From Pirellulales bacterium (GTDB taxonomy: Bacteria; Planctomycetota; Planctomycetia; Pirellulales; JAEUIK01), in assembly GCA_019694455.1 (NCBI GenBank), contig JAIBBY010000004.1:62001-126000 (forward strand): a stretch of 64,000 nt of DNA, given 5' to 3'. Of this stretch, positions 9,017 to 18,243 are shown piece by piece (position 1 is the first letter of the stretch; each line of letters starts with the position of its first letter). Under the pieces are notes generated by a model that was not told the DNA's origin, did not search any database, and saw only the letters and a list, made by a program, of their open reading frames with translations. Position numbers and translations under genes: made by a program.

Positions 9017-9235
9017 ATGTCGCTTGTCATTCGCTGTCGGCCCAATGGGCCGCTGGTGATCGAAGGCCCGGTAACGGTGGTCGATCACCAAGGCAACCCG
9101 TTTCCGATTAACCAAGATAAACCGCTGGTGGCGCTTTGCCGCTGTGGGCAATCGGGGAAGAAGCCGTTTTGCGACGGCACGCACAAGACCTGCGGCTTTA
9201 TCGCCGAAGAATTGGCGCCAGAGGCGGGCGCATAA
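9017..9235 (+). CDS. CDGSH iron-sulfur domain protein (mitoNEET type)
   Basis: A 72-residue protein carrying one CDGSH motif: Cys41, Cys43, Cys52 and His56 within CRCGQSGKKPFCDGTHK, the 3Cys-1His set that holds a redox-active, labile [2Fe-2S] cluster. The N-terminal half is the short beta-rich region common to bacterial single-motif CDGSH proteins. There is no membrane segment, so it should be cytosolic. The start ATG follows GAGAGAGTTTAGCAC. It is divergent from the BON gene and appears monocistronic. Likely roles are electron transfer or Fe-S/redox homeostasis; the sequence does not narrow this further. Confidence 0.93.
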   Translation: MSLVIRCRPNGPLVIEGPVTVVDHQGNPFPINQDKPLVALCRCGQSGKKPFCDGTHKTCGFIAEELAPEAGA

Positions 9236-9692
9236 AAAGGCCCCCGGAAAGGCTGGGGTCCCAGGGGGGCAAAGGACACCTACCTTGTCCGGGAGCGATT
9301 GGACGATCGGCGATCGGTTGGATCGCAAATACCAAAAACGGCTGCTGAAGCGGCCGCCCGCATCCATGCCGGCGAAGTCGCTTCCGGTTGTTCTCGTCCG
9401 TATTGGGCGAGGCAACCTCTACGCGTAGATCAGCCTTCTTCGTTTGTAACCATAGTTGGCGCTTCGATTAGCGTCGCGACACCAATCGTTGTTGCCAACG
9501 TGAGGCGGGAAAATATGGGAATCGCCACTGAGGGTCAAGGCCGGTTTTTGAGCGGAAATGGTCGAAACCTTGGCGAGGTCCGCCAGCCGTTTTGAGCACG
9601 ACCCCCGGCCGAGCGGTCGGATTCGCGGCGCGACTGTGGTACAAAATGCCGTTCCAGGGCAAGTTTTTCATTCCGCGTCGAAAGAGGATCGC
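9236..9692. other. Intergenic region with possible terminator hairpins
   Basis: GCCCCC (9240-9245) can pair with GGGGGC (9265-9270) right after the CDGSH stop, and GGACA...TGTCC follows within 25 bases. There is no U-run, so intrinsic termination is uncertain. The remaining 400 bp holds no credible gene; open frames crossing it lack motifs. Confidence 0.4.
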
Positions 9693-10166
9693 ATGTTTCA
9701 CGAAGGCGCCATCGAAGGCGTGGTTTTCAAGTCGCTCAAAAAATTCACTGATCGACGCGGTTGGCTGATCGAACTCTATCGCGAGGACGAGTTGCCCCAA
9801 GAAAATCATCCGGTCATGGCATACATCAGCCAGACCGAGCCAGGGGTGGCGCGGGGACCGCACTTTCATCACGATCAGGCCGACTATTTCGCCTTTTGCG
9901 GGCCGGGAGACTTCAAGCTGTATCTGTGGGACAGCCGCAAGGAGTCGCCGACGCACCTGGCCAAGCAGGTCGTGGTGGTGGGAGAGAGCAACATGCAGGC
10001 GGTGATCGTGCCGCCGGGCGTGGTGCACGCCTACAAGAATGTGAGCGACAAGTCGGGCTGGGTCTTCAACGGACCAAATCGCTTGTACGCCGGCCACGGC
10101 AAGCAGGAGCCGGTTGACGAGATCCGGTTTGAAGAAGTGGCCGACAGCCCGTACCACCTCGATTAG
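9693..10166 (+). CDS. RmlC-like cupin sugar epimerase (dTDP-4-dehydrorhamnose 3,5-epimerase family)
   Basis: A 157-residue cupin with the RmlC fold: LKKFTDRRGWLIELYREDE at the N-terminus, the histidine-bearing VARGPHFHHDQADYF strand, and VIVPPGVVHAYKNV. RmlC enzymes epimerise C3 and C5 of 4-keto-6-deoxy-dTDP-sugars for surface polysaccharides. This member is shorter than typical RmlC (about 180 residues) and HFHH differs from the usual GLHYQ, so it may use another nucleotide sugar or be a related 3,4-ketoisomerase. The open frame reaches back to 9558, but ATG 9693 has AGAGG five bases upstream and begins the family alignment. No rml operon is nearby. Confidence 0.82.
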   Translation: MFHEGAIEGVVFKSLKKFTDRRGWLIELYREDELPQENHPVMAYISQTEPGVARGPHFHHDQADYFAFCGPGDFKLYLWDSRKESPTHLAKQVVVVGESNMQAVIVPPGVVHAYKNVSDKSGWVFNGPNRLYAGHGKQEPVDEIRFEEVADSPYHLD

Positions 10167-10178
10167 TCGCTGGTGTTG

Positions 10179-10613
10179 TCAATCGTCGCCCAGTGTGCGA
10201 CGGCCGCGCGCTTGCTTTTTTTGCGCGGTGCGCCGTTTGACTTGCAAGCGATCTTCGATCGCGCCGCGCGGAACCTTGGTCGGGCGGCGTTTGCGTGGCG
10301 CGGCCAGCACAGCGGCGATCATTGCGCGCAGCTTCTCCAGGCAGTCGGCTGTGTTGCGCCCCTGATCGCGATAGCGCTGGCTTTGGATGATCAGCTCGCC
10401 ATCCGCCGTAAGACGCGAGCGATAGCGAGTCAAGAAGCGCTCGCGCACGTCCGCGGGCAGGCTGCCGCTGGTCCGCGCGTTCCAGCGCAGCATGGCCTTG
10501 GAGTTGACTTTATTGACGTTCTGCCCACCTGGGCCGGAGCTGCGCGCGAAGCTCATTTGCAACTCGCTGGCGGGGATGCGAACGCGGGCGCCGACTTGCA
10601 AGGCTTCTGACAT
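10179..10613 (-). CDS. arfB: Alternative ribosome-rescue factor ArfB (YaeJ family)
   Basis: A 144-residue class-I-release-factor-like hydrolase. The catalytic GGQ is at residues 29-31 (SSGPGGQNVNKVNSK), followed by the short alpha/beta domain and a basic tail (RKRRPTKVPRG, VKRRTAQKKQARGRR). In ArfB this tail enters the empty mRNA channel of stalled ribosomes while GGQ hydrolyses peptidyl-tRNA. Length matches E. coli ArfB. I chose ATG 10613 (MSEALQVGARVRIP) rather than the longer frame to 10937, because the family begins here and the extra N-terminus is a shadow of the gene on the other strand. Confidence 0.93.
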   Translation of the reverse strand: MSEALQVGARVRIPASELQMSFARSSGPGGQNVNKVNSKAMLRWNARTSGSLPADVRERFLTRYRSRLTADGELIIQSQRYRDQGRNTADCLEKLRAMIAAVLAAPRKRRPTKVPRGAIEDRLQVKRRTAQKKQARGRRTLGDD

Positions 10614-10713
10614 GATGGCAAAGACGATAACGAGAAATGGGTGGGCGCGTTCGAGAACGCGCGGACAATTCACTATATTTGGAGCGGCAACCGCGGCTGT
10701 TGAGAAATATCGT

Positions 10714-12111
10714 ATGCAAATGCTTGGCGTCTCGCTGGGATTTTTGTGCGTGCTGGTGGCGCCGGCAACGGCCTGGGCAACCGAAAGCGCCGTGCCCAAT
10801 TTGGCCACGCGCAAGTCGGGCATCGACTGGCCCTGTTTCTTGGGGCCGACGCAGGACAACAAATCGCCAGAGCGCGGCATCCGCCGCGATTGGAAGAGCG
10901 GGCCGCCCCCCGTGGTCTGGCAGACCGAGGTGGGCATTGGCTACAGCATGCCGTCGGTGAGCCGCGGGCGCTTGTTTTTGTTCGACGCCGTGGGACAGCA
11001 GGCTCGGCTGCGCTGCCTGCACGCCGAGACGGGGCGGCCGCTGTGGGAGTACAAGTACACATTCGAGTACGAAGATTTGTATGGTTACGACAACGGTCCG
11101 CGCTGCTTTCCGATTGTCGACGACGACCGCGTTTATCTCTACGGCGTCGAGGGGAGTTTGCACTGTCTTCATGTGGTCGATGGCGCCGTGGTGTGGCGGA
11201 TCGACCTCAACCAAGAATATGGCGTGGTGCAGAACTTTTTTGGCGTCGGCAGCACGCCGCGGATCGAGGGCGAGCTGCTGATCGTGCAAGTCGGAGGCAG
11301 CCCCGCGGAAAGCCAGCGCGTGGCGCCCGGTCAACTGGATCGGGTGAAGGCCAACGGCACGGCGGTGGTGGCGCTGGACAAACGCACCGGCAAGGAGCGG
11401 TACCGGCTGGGAGACGACCTGGCCAGCTACGCCTCGCCAGTGGCGGCCACGATCGACGGCCGGCCGTGGTGCTTTGTGTTCGCGCGGCGAGGCCTATTGG
11501 GCTTCGATCCCGTGGCGGGGACGAGCGACTTTCATTACCCGTGGCGGGCCAAGATTTTGGAAAGCGTGAACGCTAGTTCGCCGGTGGTGGTGGGGGACCA
11601 GGTGTTCATCTCAGAGTGCTACGGCGTGGGCAGTTCGCTTTTGAAGGTGCGCCCCGGCGGCTACGACGTGGTGTGGTCAGACGCCGATCGCGGCCGCGAC
11701 AAGGCGCTGATGACGCACTGGAACACGCCGATTCATCATGAAGGATATATCTACGCTTCCAGCGGTCGGCACACCGGAGACGCCGAGCTGCGCTGTGTTG
11801 AGCTGGCCACCGGCAAGGTGCAGTGGCGCCAGCCCGACCTCTCGCGCTCGTCGCTCTTGTATGTCGATGGGCATTTTGTCTGTTTGGCGGAGAGCGGCAA
11901 ACTGTATCTGATCCGCGTCAATCCCCAGCGCTTTGAACTGGTGGGAGAAGCGACTTTGATCGACAAGGAGGCCAACGCCAGCGTTTTTGGCCCCGAGCCG
12001 CTCATTCAGTATCCGGCCTGGGCCCCGCCGATCCTCTCGCACGGACTGTTGTATCTGCGCGGGCGCGGCCGGCTGGTGTGCGTCGAGTTGATCCCCGACG
12101 GCGGCGCGTGA
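10714..12111 (+). CDS. Secreted PQQ-like beta-propeller protein
   Basis: A 465-residue exported protein with a signal peptide (MQMLGVSLGFLCVLVAPATAWA). The rest is a PQQ/BamB-type propeller: blades show repeating 'LRCLHAETGRPLWEY', 'LHCLHVVDGAVVWRI' and 'VVALDKRTGKERYRL'-type motifs. Planctomycetes have many such proteins; most probably scaffold or bind substrates in the periplasm rather than use PQQ. The frame extends upstream to 10492 over the arfB gene, but the signal peptide fixes the start at 10714. No partner dehydrogenase subunit is adjacent. Confidence 0.85.
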   Translation: MQMLGVSLGFLCVLVAPATAWATESAVPNLATRKSGIDWPCFLGPTQDNKSPERGIRRDWKSGPPPVVWQTEVGIGYSMPSVSRGRLFLFDAVGQQARLRCLHAETGRPLWEYKYTFEYEDLYGYDNGPRCFPIVDDDRVYLYGVEGSLHCLHVVDGAVVWRIDLNQEYGVVQNFFGVGSTPRIEGELLIVQVGGSPAESQRVAPGQLDRVKANGTAVVALDKRTGKERYRLGDDLASYASPVAATIDGRPWCFVFARRGLLGFDPVAGTSDFHYPWRAKILESVNASSPVVVGDQVFISECYGVGSSLLKVRPGGYDVVWSDADRGRDKALMTHWNTPIHHEGYIYASSGRHTGDAELRCVELATGKVQWRQPDLSRSSLLYVDGHFVCLAESGKLYLIRVNPQRFELVGEATLIDKEANASVFGPEPLIQYPAWAPPILSHGLLYLRGRGRLVCVELIPDGGA

Positions 12112-12189
12112 CTTGTCGCCGCGGCCTCGGCTCGCCAGACTTGTGACTTCCATCTGAGCGGGCATCCACGCGAGAGAGAACCCATATTG

Positions 12190-12930
12190 ATGAGCAAGAC
12201 AGTCGCAATCGTTCTGGCCGCCGGCAAAGGGACGCGGATGAAGTCGGACCTGCCGAAAGTGCTGGTCCCGGTGCTGGGTCGGCCCATGATCGAATACGTG
12301 CTCGACGCGCTGCGGGCGGGGGGCGTCGAGCAGATGATCGTGGTGGTTGGCTACCGATCCGACCTGGCGCGCGAGCAACTGGGCCGCCACAAGGATGTGA
12401 GCTTTGTGGAGCAGACCGAACAGCTTGGGACCGGCCACGCCGTGATGATGTGCAAGGCCGCGTTGGCTGGGCACACGGGGCCGGTGATCGTGGTGGCCGG
12501 CGACTCGCCGATGCTGCAAAGCGATTCGGTGGCGCGGCTATTGGCCGAGTACGCCGCCGCGCGGCCGGCCTGCATCCTCGGCTCCACGCACAAAGAAGAC
12601 CCGACCGGGCTGGGGCGGATTGTGCGCGACGCGACGGGCGCCTTTGTCGGCATCGTCGAGCAGAAAGACGCCACGCCCCAGCAGCAGGCGATCCGCGAAG
12701 TGAATATGAGCACGTATCTATTCGACGGACCGGCGCTCTTGCACGCACTCGATCAGTTGAAGGCCGACAACGCGCAGCGCGAGTATTACCTGACCGACTG
12801 CCCCGGCATTCTGCGGGCAGAAGGGAAGGACGTGCGCGCTTTGGCGGTGCTGAAACCGGTGGAGGCGCTGAGCATCAACACGGTGGACGAGTTGGGGGTG
12901 GTGGAGGCGGCGCTACGGGCGAGGGGGTGA
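12190..12930 (+). CDS. Sugar-1-phosphate nucleotidyltransferase, GlmU N-terminal-domain type
   Basis: A 246-residue cytosolic nucleotidyltransferase. It shows the nucleotide-binding signature VLAAGKGTRMKSDLPKVL, QLGTGHAVM, VVAGDSPML, the GLGRIVR loop, and NMSTYLF, all characteristic of the GlmU uridylyltransferase domain (GlcNAc-1-P + UTP to UDP-GlcNAc). The left-handed beta-helix acetyltransferase half of bifunctional GlmU is absent: the protein ends right after SINTVDEL. Acetylation of GlcN-1-P would need a separate enzyme. ATG 12190 is preferred to the TTG three bases earlier. It lies 78 bp after the propeller gene. Confidence 0.85.
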   Translation: MSKTVAIVLAAGKGTRMKSDLPKVLVPVLGRPMIEYVLDALRAGGVEQMIVVVGYRSDLAREQLGRHKDVSFVEQTEQLGTGHAVMMCKAALAGHTGPVIVVAGDSPMLQSDSVARLLAEYAAARPACILGSTHKEDPTGLGRIVRDATGAFVGIVEQKDATPQQQAIREVNMSTYLFDGPALLHALDQLKADNAQREYYLTDCPGILRAEGKDVRALAVLKPVEALSINTVDELGVVEAALRARG

Positions 12931-13058
12931 GCAAGGCGGCGGTTGGCCTCGGCCGCCGACCGGCAATCGAGCCAGCGTCGATTAGAAATCGGCGGCATCG
13001 GCGCGGGCCGGATTGGGGCCAACCAGCGCGATGCAAGTAACGATTGCGATTAGCCGAA

Positions 13059-14189
13059 TCATTGGGCGCGTGCCCTGCGTCTCAAGAAAAAGGCCAGCGC
13101 CAAGCCGCCGATCATCACCACGCCATTCAGGGCGACGATCCACCAGAACAGCGGCGAACGGTTTTGGGCCGGCGGCTCAAACATCTGTCTCAAAGGGGCC
13201 ACATTCTGTGCGTCGGCCAACAGGCGATCCAGATTCTTGCCGGAGTCTTCATCCCCGGTCGTGAAGATGACATCGCGAATCAAATCGGTCACCTGTGTCC
13301 CCTTGGGGAAGGCGAGGACAAAGGTGGCGGGCGGGATCGGCTGATTCCATTTGCTGCGGGCGACGTCGACTTTCGCGACGTACACATTCACGGCCCGGCC
13401 TTTGTGCGGATCTTTTCGATTGTAGTTGGTCGTCGTGACCTCGATGGGCGCCCACGCGCCTGAAGGGAGCTGATGCCATTTGTTGACATAGGCATCGCTC
13501 CACAGCAGTTCCGCGTCCGAGTCGAGCACATAGCGCTCCACTTTCCGCGGCAGCATGCCGTGGTGGGGGTCGAGCCATACCCGAAAGCCATAATTTTGGA
13601 ACGACGTTTTGGGGGTGGGGGGAGAGTGGATCAGGACGGCGCCATCGGGCTCCAGGGTCGCTGTCATCGTTGGTCGCAAGCGAAAAATCTTGACCCACGG
13701 CATGTTACCGAATTCGGTCTTGAAGAAGGCTGAGTAGTCCTCCGCATCGAACAATATTCGGCCCTTGTGCGGTTTGATCGCGCCGAGTCTCAGGTCTGGT
13801 TCCAATTCCCGCATGGCTTCGCCATCCAATACCTGAATGGCCCTGGGATTGGCAGCTTGGGCGCTGACGAAATACTCAATCCGCCGCTGGCCGCTGGGGG
13901 ACATGACCTGGCGATAGAAATGTTGCTCAGACTTTTGCGGCTCGCCCGGGAGCCTTTCAGCCCACTCGGTAATTGGAACCTGTTGCCCCTCAATGGTGCG
14001 CGTGCCGATGACGACGTGCTTCATCGGCCAACTCATGCGGACCTGCATGACCACATCGAGGGAAGTGATTGTCTTGGTCGCCTGCTCGAACAGCGCGAAC
14101 GCCTGTTCGGGGGGCATCTGCTGCTGCGCGATGACAGGTGTGCAGCAAACTGCCAGGATGGCTACCGTGCCCAACATGGAGGACCGCAT
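13059..14189 (-). CDS. Secreted protein of unknown function with C-terminal membrane anchor
   Basis: A 376-residue protein with a signal peptide (MRSSMLGTVAILAVCCTPVIA) and one C-terminal membrane helix (FWWIVALNGVVMIGGLALAFFL) followed by a basic tail, so it should be anchored with its body in the periplasm. The body has SLDVVMQVRMSW, GQRRIEYF, YGFRVWLDPHHGMLPRKVERY and GAWAPIEVTTT. This pattern of strands around a carrier-like sheet resembles LolA/outer-membrane lipoprotein-sorting proteins, but I cannot assign a family firmly. ATG 14177 is an alternative start. It stands alone between two sizeable gaps. Confidence 0.75.
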   Translation of the reverse strand: MRSSMLGTVAILAVCCTPVIAQQQMPPEQAFALFEQATKTITSLDVVMQVRMSWPMKHVVIGTRTIEGQQVPITEWAERLPGEPQKSEQHFYRQVMSPSGQRRIEYFVSAQAANPRAIQVLDGEAMRELEPDLRLGAIKPHKGRILFDAEDYSAFFKTEFGNMPWVKIFRLRPTMTATLEPDGAVLIHSPPTPKTSFQNYGFRVWLDPHHGMLPRKVERYVLDSDAELLWSDAYVNKWHQLPSGAWAPIEVTTTNYNRKDPHKGRAVNVYVAKVDVARSKWNQPIPPATFVLAFPKGTQVTDLIRDVIFTTGDEDSGKNLDRLLADAQNVAPLRQMFEPPAQNRSPLFWWIVALNGVVMIGGLALAFFLRRRARAQ

Positions 14190-14824
14190 TGGATCAACCT
14201 ATGAGGACTTGCTCGGACAATTGGTGGCAAAGGCAACAGGCGATCTGGTAGACGCGTCGGCGCCAACCGTTCGACGATACTCGCACACGTTGCCATGCCG
14301 ACGGCATGCTGGCTTCCGGTGAAGAAGAGCAAAGCTGTTTCGCACGCAGAGTTGGGCGTGCCAGATGTCTGCCACACTTGGCCGGAATTGCCTCGCGAGT
14401 GGATGCATAATCCCGAATGACCTCCTTCCTTGTATCATCCGAATCGACCTAGTCAACAAAATTCTTTTAAGTTGGCGGCGCGACGGCGCGAGAGAAGAGG
14501 AGAAGAAAACCGCAGAGACGCGGAGTTGCGGAGGATGCAAAGGAGGAGGAAATAGGAAAAAGCCCCCCTCACCGCAACCTGCGGCCTGCGCCTCTCCGCC
14601 TACTGCGCTTCGCTACGTGGGGCGAGGCGGAAGAAGAGAACCGCTAAGGCGCGAAGCCACATTGAAAGAAGCGAGAGATCAAGAGAGCAGAGGAGCAGGT
14701 GAGGTGGCAAGATGGCTGCGGGGCGACGGCTACGGGGCGGCGGGCCGTGGTGCGACGTCGCAACTTCCGTCAACGCTCGACTATCCCCTCAGTTTCCGGT
14801 TGACGAATGCGCGTTGGGCGCCGC
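14190..14824. other. Long intergenic region
   Basis: A 635-bp gap between two leftward genes. Its right half holds copy B of the dispersed repeat. Its left half includes a small hairpin near 14291-14312 (ATGCC/GGCAT). No open frame here has a plausible start and motif. Confidence 0.5.
14509..14645. repeat. Dispersed intergenic repeat, copy B
   Basis: It begins with ACCGCAGAGACGCGGAG and a purine-rich tract, then a C-rich arm, the word CGCTTCGCTACGTGGGGCGAGG, and GAAGAAGAGAACCG. Order and wording match copy A at 1653-1790, in the same orientation, about 12.8 kb apart. The C-rich and G-rich arms can pair here too, though less perfectly. Confidence 0.6.
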
Positions 14825-15892
14825 TCAATCCCAGCCGATGTTGTCCACGCCGTCGGGCGTGACGCGAAGGCGCGCGGCGCGGATGGCGCTAGTCGGTCCT
14901 TCTTCGTAGTACACGACCAGCACGCTGTGATCTTTAAGTTCTACCGTCGAGGGATAGGCGCCGAACACCGAATCGATCTCGAAAGGGCCTTGCCAGCTTT
15001 GAGCGTTGTCGCGACTGATATGCAGCGATGTTGTCGGCGCCCGATGCGTGAGCAAGATTTCTCCGCTCGAAAGCCGCGTCAGGTGCGGACAGTGACCTAG
15101 AAAGCCGCTGTCTTTGATCTTGGACCAGGTGACCCCCTGATCGGTGCTGGTGGCGAAGTGCAGGTTGATTTTGCCGTCGCCGCGCAAGGCGGCCAAGATC
15201 GTGCCGTCGGGCAGGCGCAGCACGTCGGTCTCGGCGTCGAGTCGAACGCCGCTATCGGGATCGATGGCCACCGGCTCGCTCCAAGTGCGGCCGCCATCGG
15301 TCGAGCGCAGCACGGCGCCGTAAGCGGTCGTGGAGTCGGCGGTGTACACGCCTAGCAAGAGCGTGCCGTCTGGCAGTTCGCGCACCGGTGCCGATACGGC
15401 CCAAACATTTGCCGCCAGCACCCGCGGCTCGGTCTGCCAGCTTTGGCCGCCGTCTGTCGATTGCACGAGACACACATCGTGCTCATCTTTGTCGTTGACC
15501 CTTCGATACTGAAAGAAGCTGCACACGAGCGTGCCATCGCTCAGGAGGGCGATGTGCGGATCGCGATCGTCTTGCGGTCCGTCGAACAGCACCCGCGGCG
15601 GAGTCCAGGTCTTGCCCTCGTCTTTCGATTCGACCATGCACACGCGCCCGCCGCAGGGCCACTCGGCGTTGGGCAGCGAAACATGCCCGTAGCCAGCGTA
15701 GAAGACGCAAGCGAGATCGCCGCTGGGCAGGCGACACGCATCGGGAAACGCCTGATAAGGGCCCGCCTCCTCGCCGCGCGAGATGACGATGTGCTGAGAC
15801 GGTTCGGCCGACCACGCAGGCAGACAAACGCCGGCGACAAGAGACAGGAGAGCGGCCGACAGACCAAGCAGCAGGGGGCGGAAGCAGGTCAT
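14825..15892 (-). CDS. Secreted sialidase-like BNR/Asp-box protein
   Basis: A 355-residue exported six-bladed propeller of the sialidase superfamily. The signal peptide runs from MTCFRPLLLGLSAALL to about PAWSA. Asp-box motifs recur: SKDEGKTW, STDGGQSW, STDGGRTW, STDQGVTW and a weaker SRDNAQSW. Conserved features include the DRDPHIALL segment and Glu in LDAETDVLRL. Such enzymes cleave terminal sialic acids or related sugars, although many planctomycete members have unknown substrates. The start is taken at 15892; the 14 residues upstream in frame do not look like a signal peptide. The glycosidase gene behind it, on the same strand, suggests a glycan-degrading pair. Confidence 0.85.
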   Translation of the reverse strand: MTCFRPLLLGLSAALLSLVAGVCLPAWSAEPSQHIVISRGEEAGPYQAFPDACRLPSGDLACVFYAGYGHVSLPNAEWPCGGRVCMVESKDEGKTWTPPRVLFDGPQDDRDPHIALLSDGTLVCSFFQYRRVNDKDEHDVCLVQSTDGGQSWQTEPRVLAANVWAVSAPVRELPDGTLLLGVYTADSTTAYGAVLRSTDGGRTWSEPVAIDPDSGVRLDAETDVLRLPDGTILAALRGDGKINLHFATSTDQGVTWSKIKDSGFLGHCPHLTRLSSGEILLTHRAPTTSLHISRDNAQSWQGPFEIDSVFGAYPSTVELKDHSVLVVYYEEGPTSAIRAARLRVTPDGVDNIGWD

Positions 15893-16035
15893 GAGATTGC
15901 GCCTCGGCGGGTGGGGAGTGGGTGGGCAAGCCACATTGTATCACGGACCATTGGGGGCTGCGCGAGATGGCAATGTAAAACTGGACGCGCGGGCATGGGG
16001 AAAAAGGTCGCCGCCGTAACCAAACGATTGCAAGG

Positions 16036-18243
16036 CTACTCGACGACGAGCCAAGTCATGGCGCTCGGCGGGATGGCGACTTCAACCGTCGCGAAGCCTT
16101 GGCGATCGAGCGGGTGTGCTTTGGATTCTCCTTCTTCTTGGCGAATCTTGGCGACGTCGACCAGGCCGGTGTAGTAGAGCGGAATGCGGAGCGCGCGCGT
16201 GACCGGTTCTGGCAGCGGATTATAAATCGCCACCAGTCCCTTGCGCTTGAGCTTGGGATTGACGTGCACGATGAAGTCGACGTCGCGGCCATCCGCGCGG
16301 CGGCCGTGGACGATGTCGGATTCGAGGATGTCGCGGTATTTTTTGAACCAGGTCACCCACCGCGTCACGAGTTGCTTTGTTTCGTCGGAGTCATAGAGAC
16401 GCGGCCCGCGCCAGCAGGCTTGCACTCCGGCGCCCAGATTGGCGGCCAAATGGGCTTCGTAGGCGGGCAAGTGCTCTTTGAGCGGCTCGATCGTCGCGGC
16501 CTCGCCGCCTCCCTGGTATTGCGTGAGCGGCACGAACATCCAACCCATCGTCACGGTCTTGTTCCACGTGCCGTCGTAAATGTGCTGCCGCGCGTGAATG
16601 ATCTGCTGCTCGCGCGGCAGCGACCAGTTGGTTTCGCGGTATCCCATGCCCGTCTTGTTGCCGCCGACCAGGAAGTAGCAGTCGGGCTGATTCACATAGA
16701 CGCCGCGCGCACGGCACCACGAATAAAGGTCGCGACTCATTTCCCACTGGGCCCATTGCGAATCAGCCAGTCCGCGATGCCCAGGGTGGGTGGCGCTGGC
16801 GCACAGATCGCCCGGATAGGGACCGTCGTGTTCGAGCAGATCGAAGCCAGTCTGCTCGATGAACTGCTTGATCTTCTTTTCGTACTCCTGTCCCCAGCGG
16901 CTACAGAAACAAGGCGCGTTGCCGAAAATAGCGCCGCCAGGTTTGCCGGTCGTGGGATTGATGACGTCGCTTTCGGCGTCGATCGATCGGCTGCTGAAGA
17001 GGGAGTACCCGCCAACATGAATCCCCTTGGCATGGGCGTAGTCGACATCGGTTTTGATCCGGGCGATGTAATCGGGATCGGCGCTTTCCATGTTCAGCCC
17101 GCTGCCGAACGAGTGAATGATCATTTCAAAGCCGACCTCGGCGCATTGATCGACCGCATTGCGAAACGCGGCGCCTTCGGAACCGAGCACATGCATCATG
17201 AGCGGGTTTTCGGTCGTCCAGGGGGCGAGGGTTCGCCAAACGCGGCGCATGGTGAGTCCCTGGCGCTCGCGGTCGGTCGCGTCTTGCATGACGAGATAGA
17301 CCCAGAACGACGTGAGCGATTCGCCGGGCGCAAGCGTCTTGCCTGGTCCTAGCGGCGGCTTGCATGCCAACAGACAAGGCGTTTGCAGGTTGTAGCTGAC
17401 CTGCGTGGTGTATTCGGGATCGGGCAGCCAGTTGGCCACACGATTCGCGGTGTCGGCATCGACTCCGTGGAACATGTAGTCGGAAAGGACTTCGATCGGG
17501 GGGCGGCGCCATTGCGCGGGTTCGCGCGAGTCGACGTTCGACTCGCCTTCGACCGTTGCCAAAATCTCGGTGGTCAACCCGTCGATCGTGATTGCGCGAT
17601 CGCCGCCATTGGTGATGACGACTCGCTTGGCCACGACGGGCACGCCATCGTAAATCTCATGGCGAACCGCGACATGCAGACCCTTCCATTCGTCGCCGCG
17701 CGGTTCGAAGTGCAACAGCACGCCACTTCCTGTCGGAGGCCAGGGGCGATCTTCGGAGTGGCGGACGCGTTTCCACTCCAGTCGCTTATCGGGCGCCACC
17801 ACTTCCCAGCCGATGAGCCGCAGCGAGTCGGGATTTTCTTGGAGAGAGTCGATCCAAGCATTGGTCAGATAGGCATGAACCGGTTGGCCAGAAAGACCAC
17901 CGACCTGCAATGGCTTGCCGTCGATGACAGCCATCGCCTCGGGCCGCACGCTGCGCAGCAAGCTGGCGCCGGTGCGGAGATCGTCGAGCGCCACGGTGGC
18001 GCCATTCGGGGCCACGCGGATCGCGCGGCGAACCAGGCCGTTATCGAGGACGAGCGACTTGCCATCACTGGAGCGGAAGACTCCGGCCTGGGTCGCGGAA
18101 TCGTCGATGAGCCAGTCGCGGCTGGCAGAGAGGGGTCGATGCGGCGCCTCGGGCAGCGCTTCAAGCGAGGGTTCGGCGCAGGACTGGTCGATCAAAAGCG
18201 CCAAGCAGCCAACGAGCAGCAATCCACGAAGCAGAATCGACAT
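16036..18243 (-). CDS. Large secreted glycoside hydrolase, alpha-galactosidase-like
   Basis: A 735-residue exported protein (signal peptide MSILLRGLLLVGCLALLIDQSCA). Residues 50-330 form an N-terminal beta-sandwich (VLDNGLVRRAIRVAPNGATVALDDL, HEIYDGVPVVAKRVVITNGG) like that of GH36-type enzymes. A TIM barrel follows, with FEMIIHSFGSG, AKGIHVGGYSLF, and TGFDLLEHDGPYPGD, where the Asp is the likely nucleophile, then MSRDLYSWCRARGVYVNQPD. A C-terminal beta domain ends the protein. Clan GH-D architecture is inferred from layout; the exact family and substrate are uncertain. ATG 18252 is an alternative start. The sialidase-like gene lies 143 bp downstream on the same strand. Confidence 0.75.
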   Translation of the reverse strand: MSILLRGLLLVGCLALLIDQSCAEPSLEALPEAPHRPLSASRDWLIDDSATQAGVFRSSDGKSLVLDNGLVRRAIRVAPNGATVALDDLRTGASLLRSVRPEAMAVIDGKPLQVGGLSGQPVHAYLTNAWIDSLQENPDSLRLIGWEVVAPDKRLEWKRVRHSEDRPWPPTGSGVLLHFEPRGDEWKGLHVAVRHEIYDGVPVVAKRVVITNGGDRAITIDGLTTEILATVEGESNVDSREPAQWRRPPIEVLSDYMFHGVDADTANRVANWLPDPEYTTQVSYNLQTPCLLACKPPLGPGKTLAPGESLTSFWVYLVMQDATDRERQGLTMRRVWRTLAPWTTENPLMMHVLGSEGAAFRNAVDQCAEVGFEMIIHSFGSGLNMESADPDYIARIKTDVDYAHAKGIHVGGYSLFSSRSIDAESDVINPTTGKPGGAIFGNAPCFCSRWGQEYEKKIKQFIEQTGFDLLEHDGPYPGDLCASATHPGHRGLADSQWAQWEMSRDLYSWCRARGVYVNQPDCYFLVGGNKTGMGYRETNWSLPREQQIIHARQHIYDGTWNKTVTMGWMFVPLTQYQGGGEAATIEPLKEHLPAYEAHLAANLGAGVQACWRGPRLYDSDETKQLVTRWVTWFKKYRDILESDIVHGRRADGRDVDFIVHVNPKLKRKGLVAIYNPLPEPVTRALRIPLYYTGLVDVAKIRQEEGESKAHPLDRQGFATVEVAIPPSAMTWLVVE

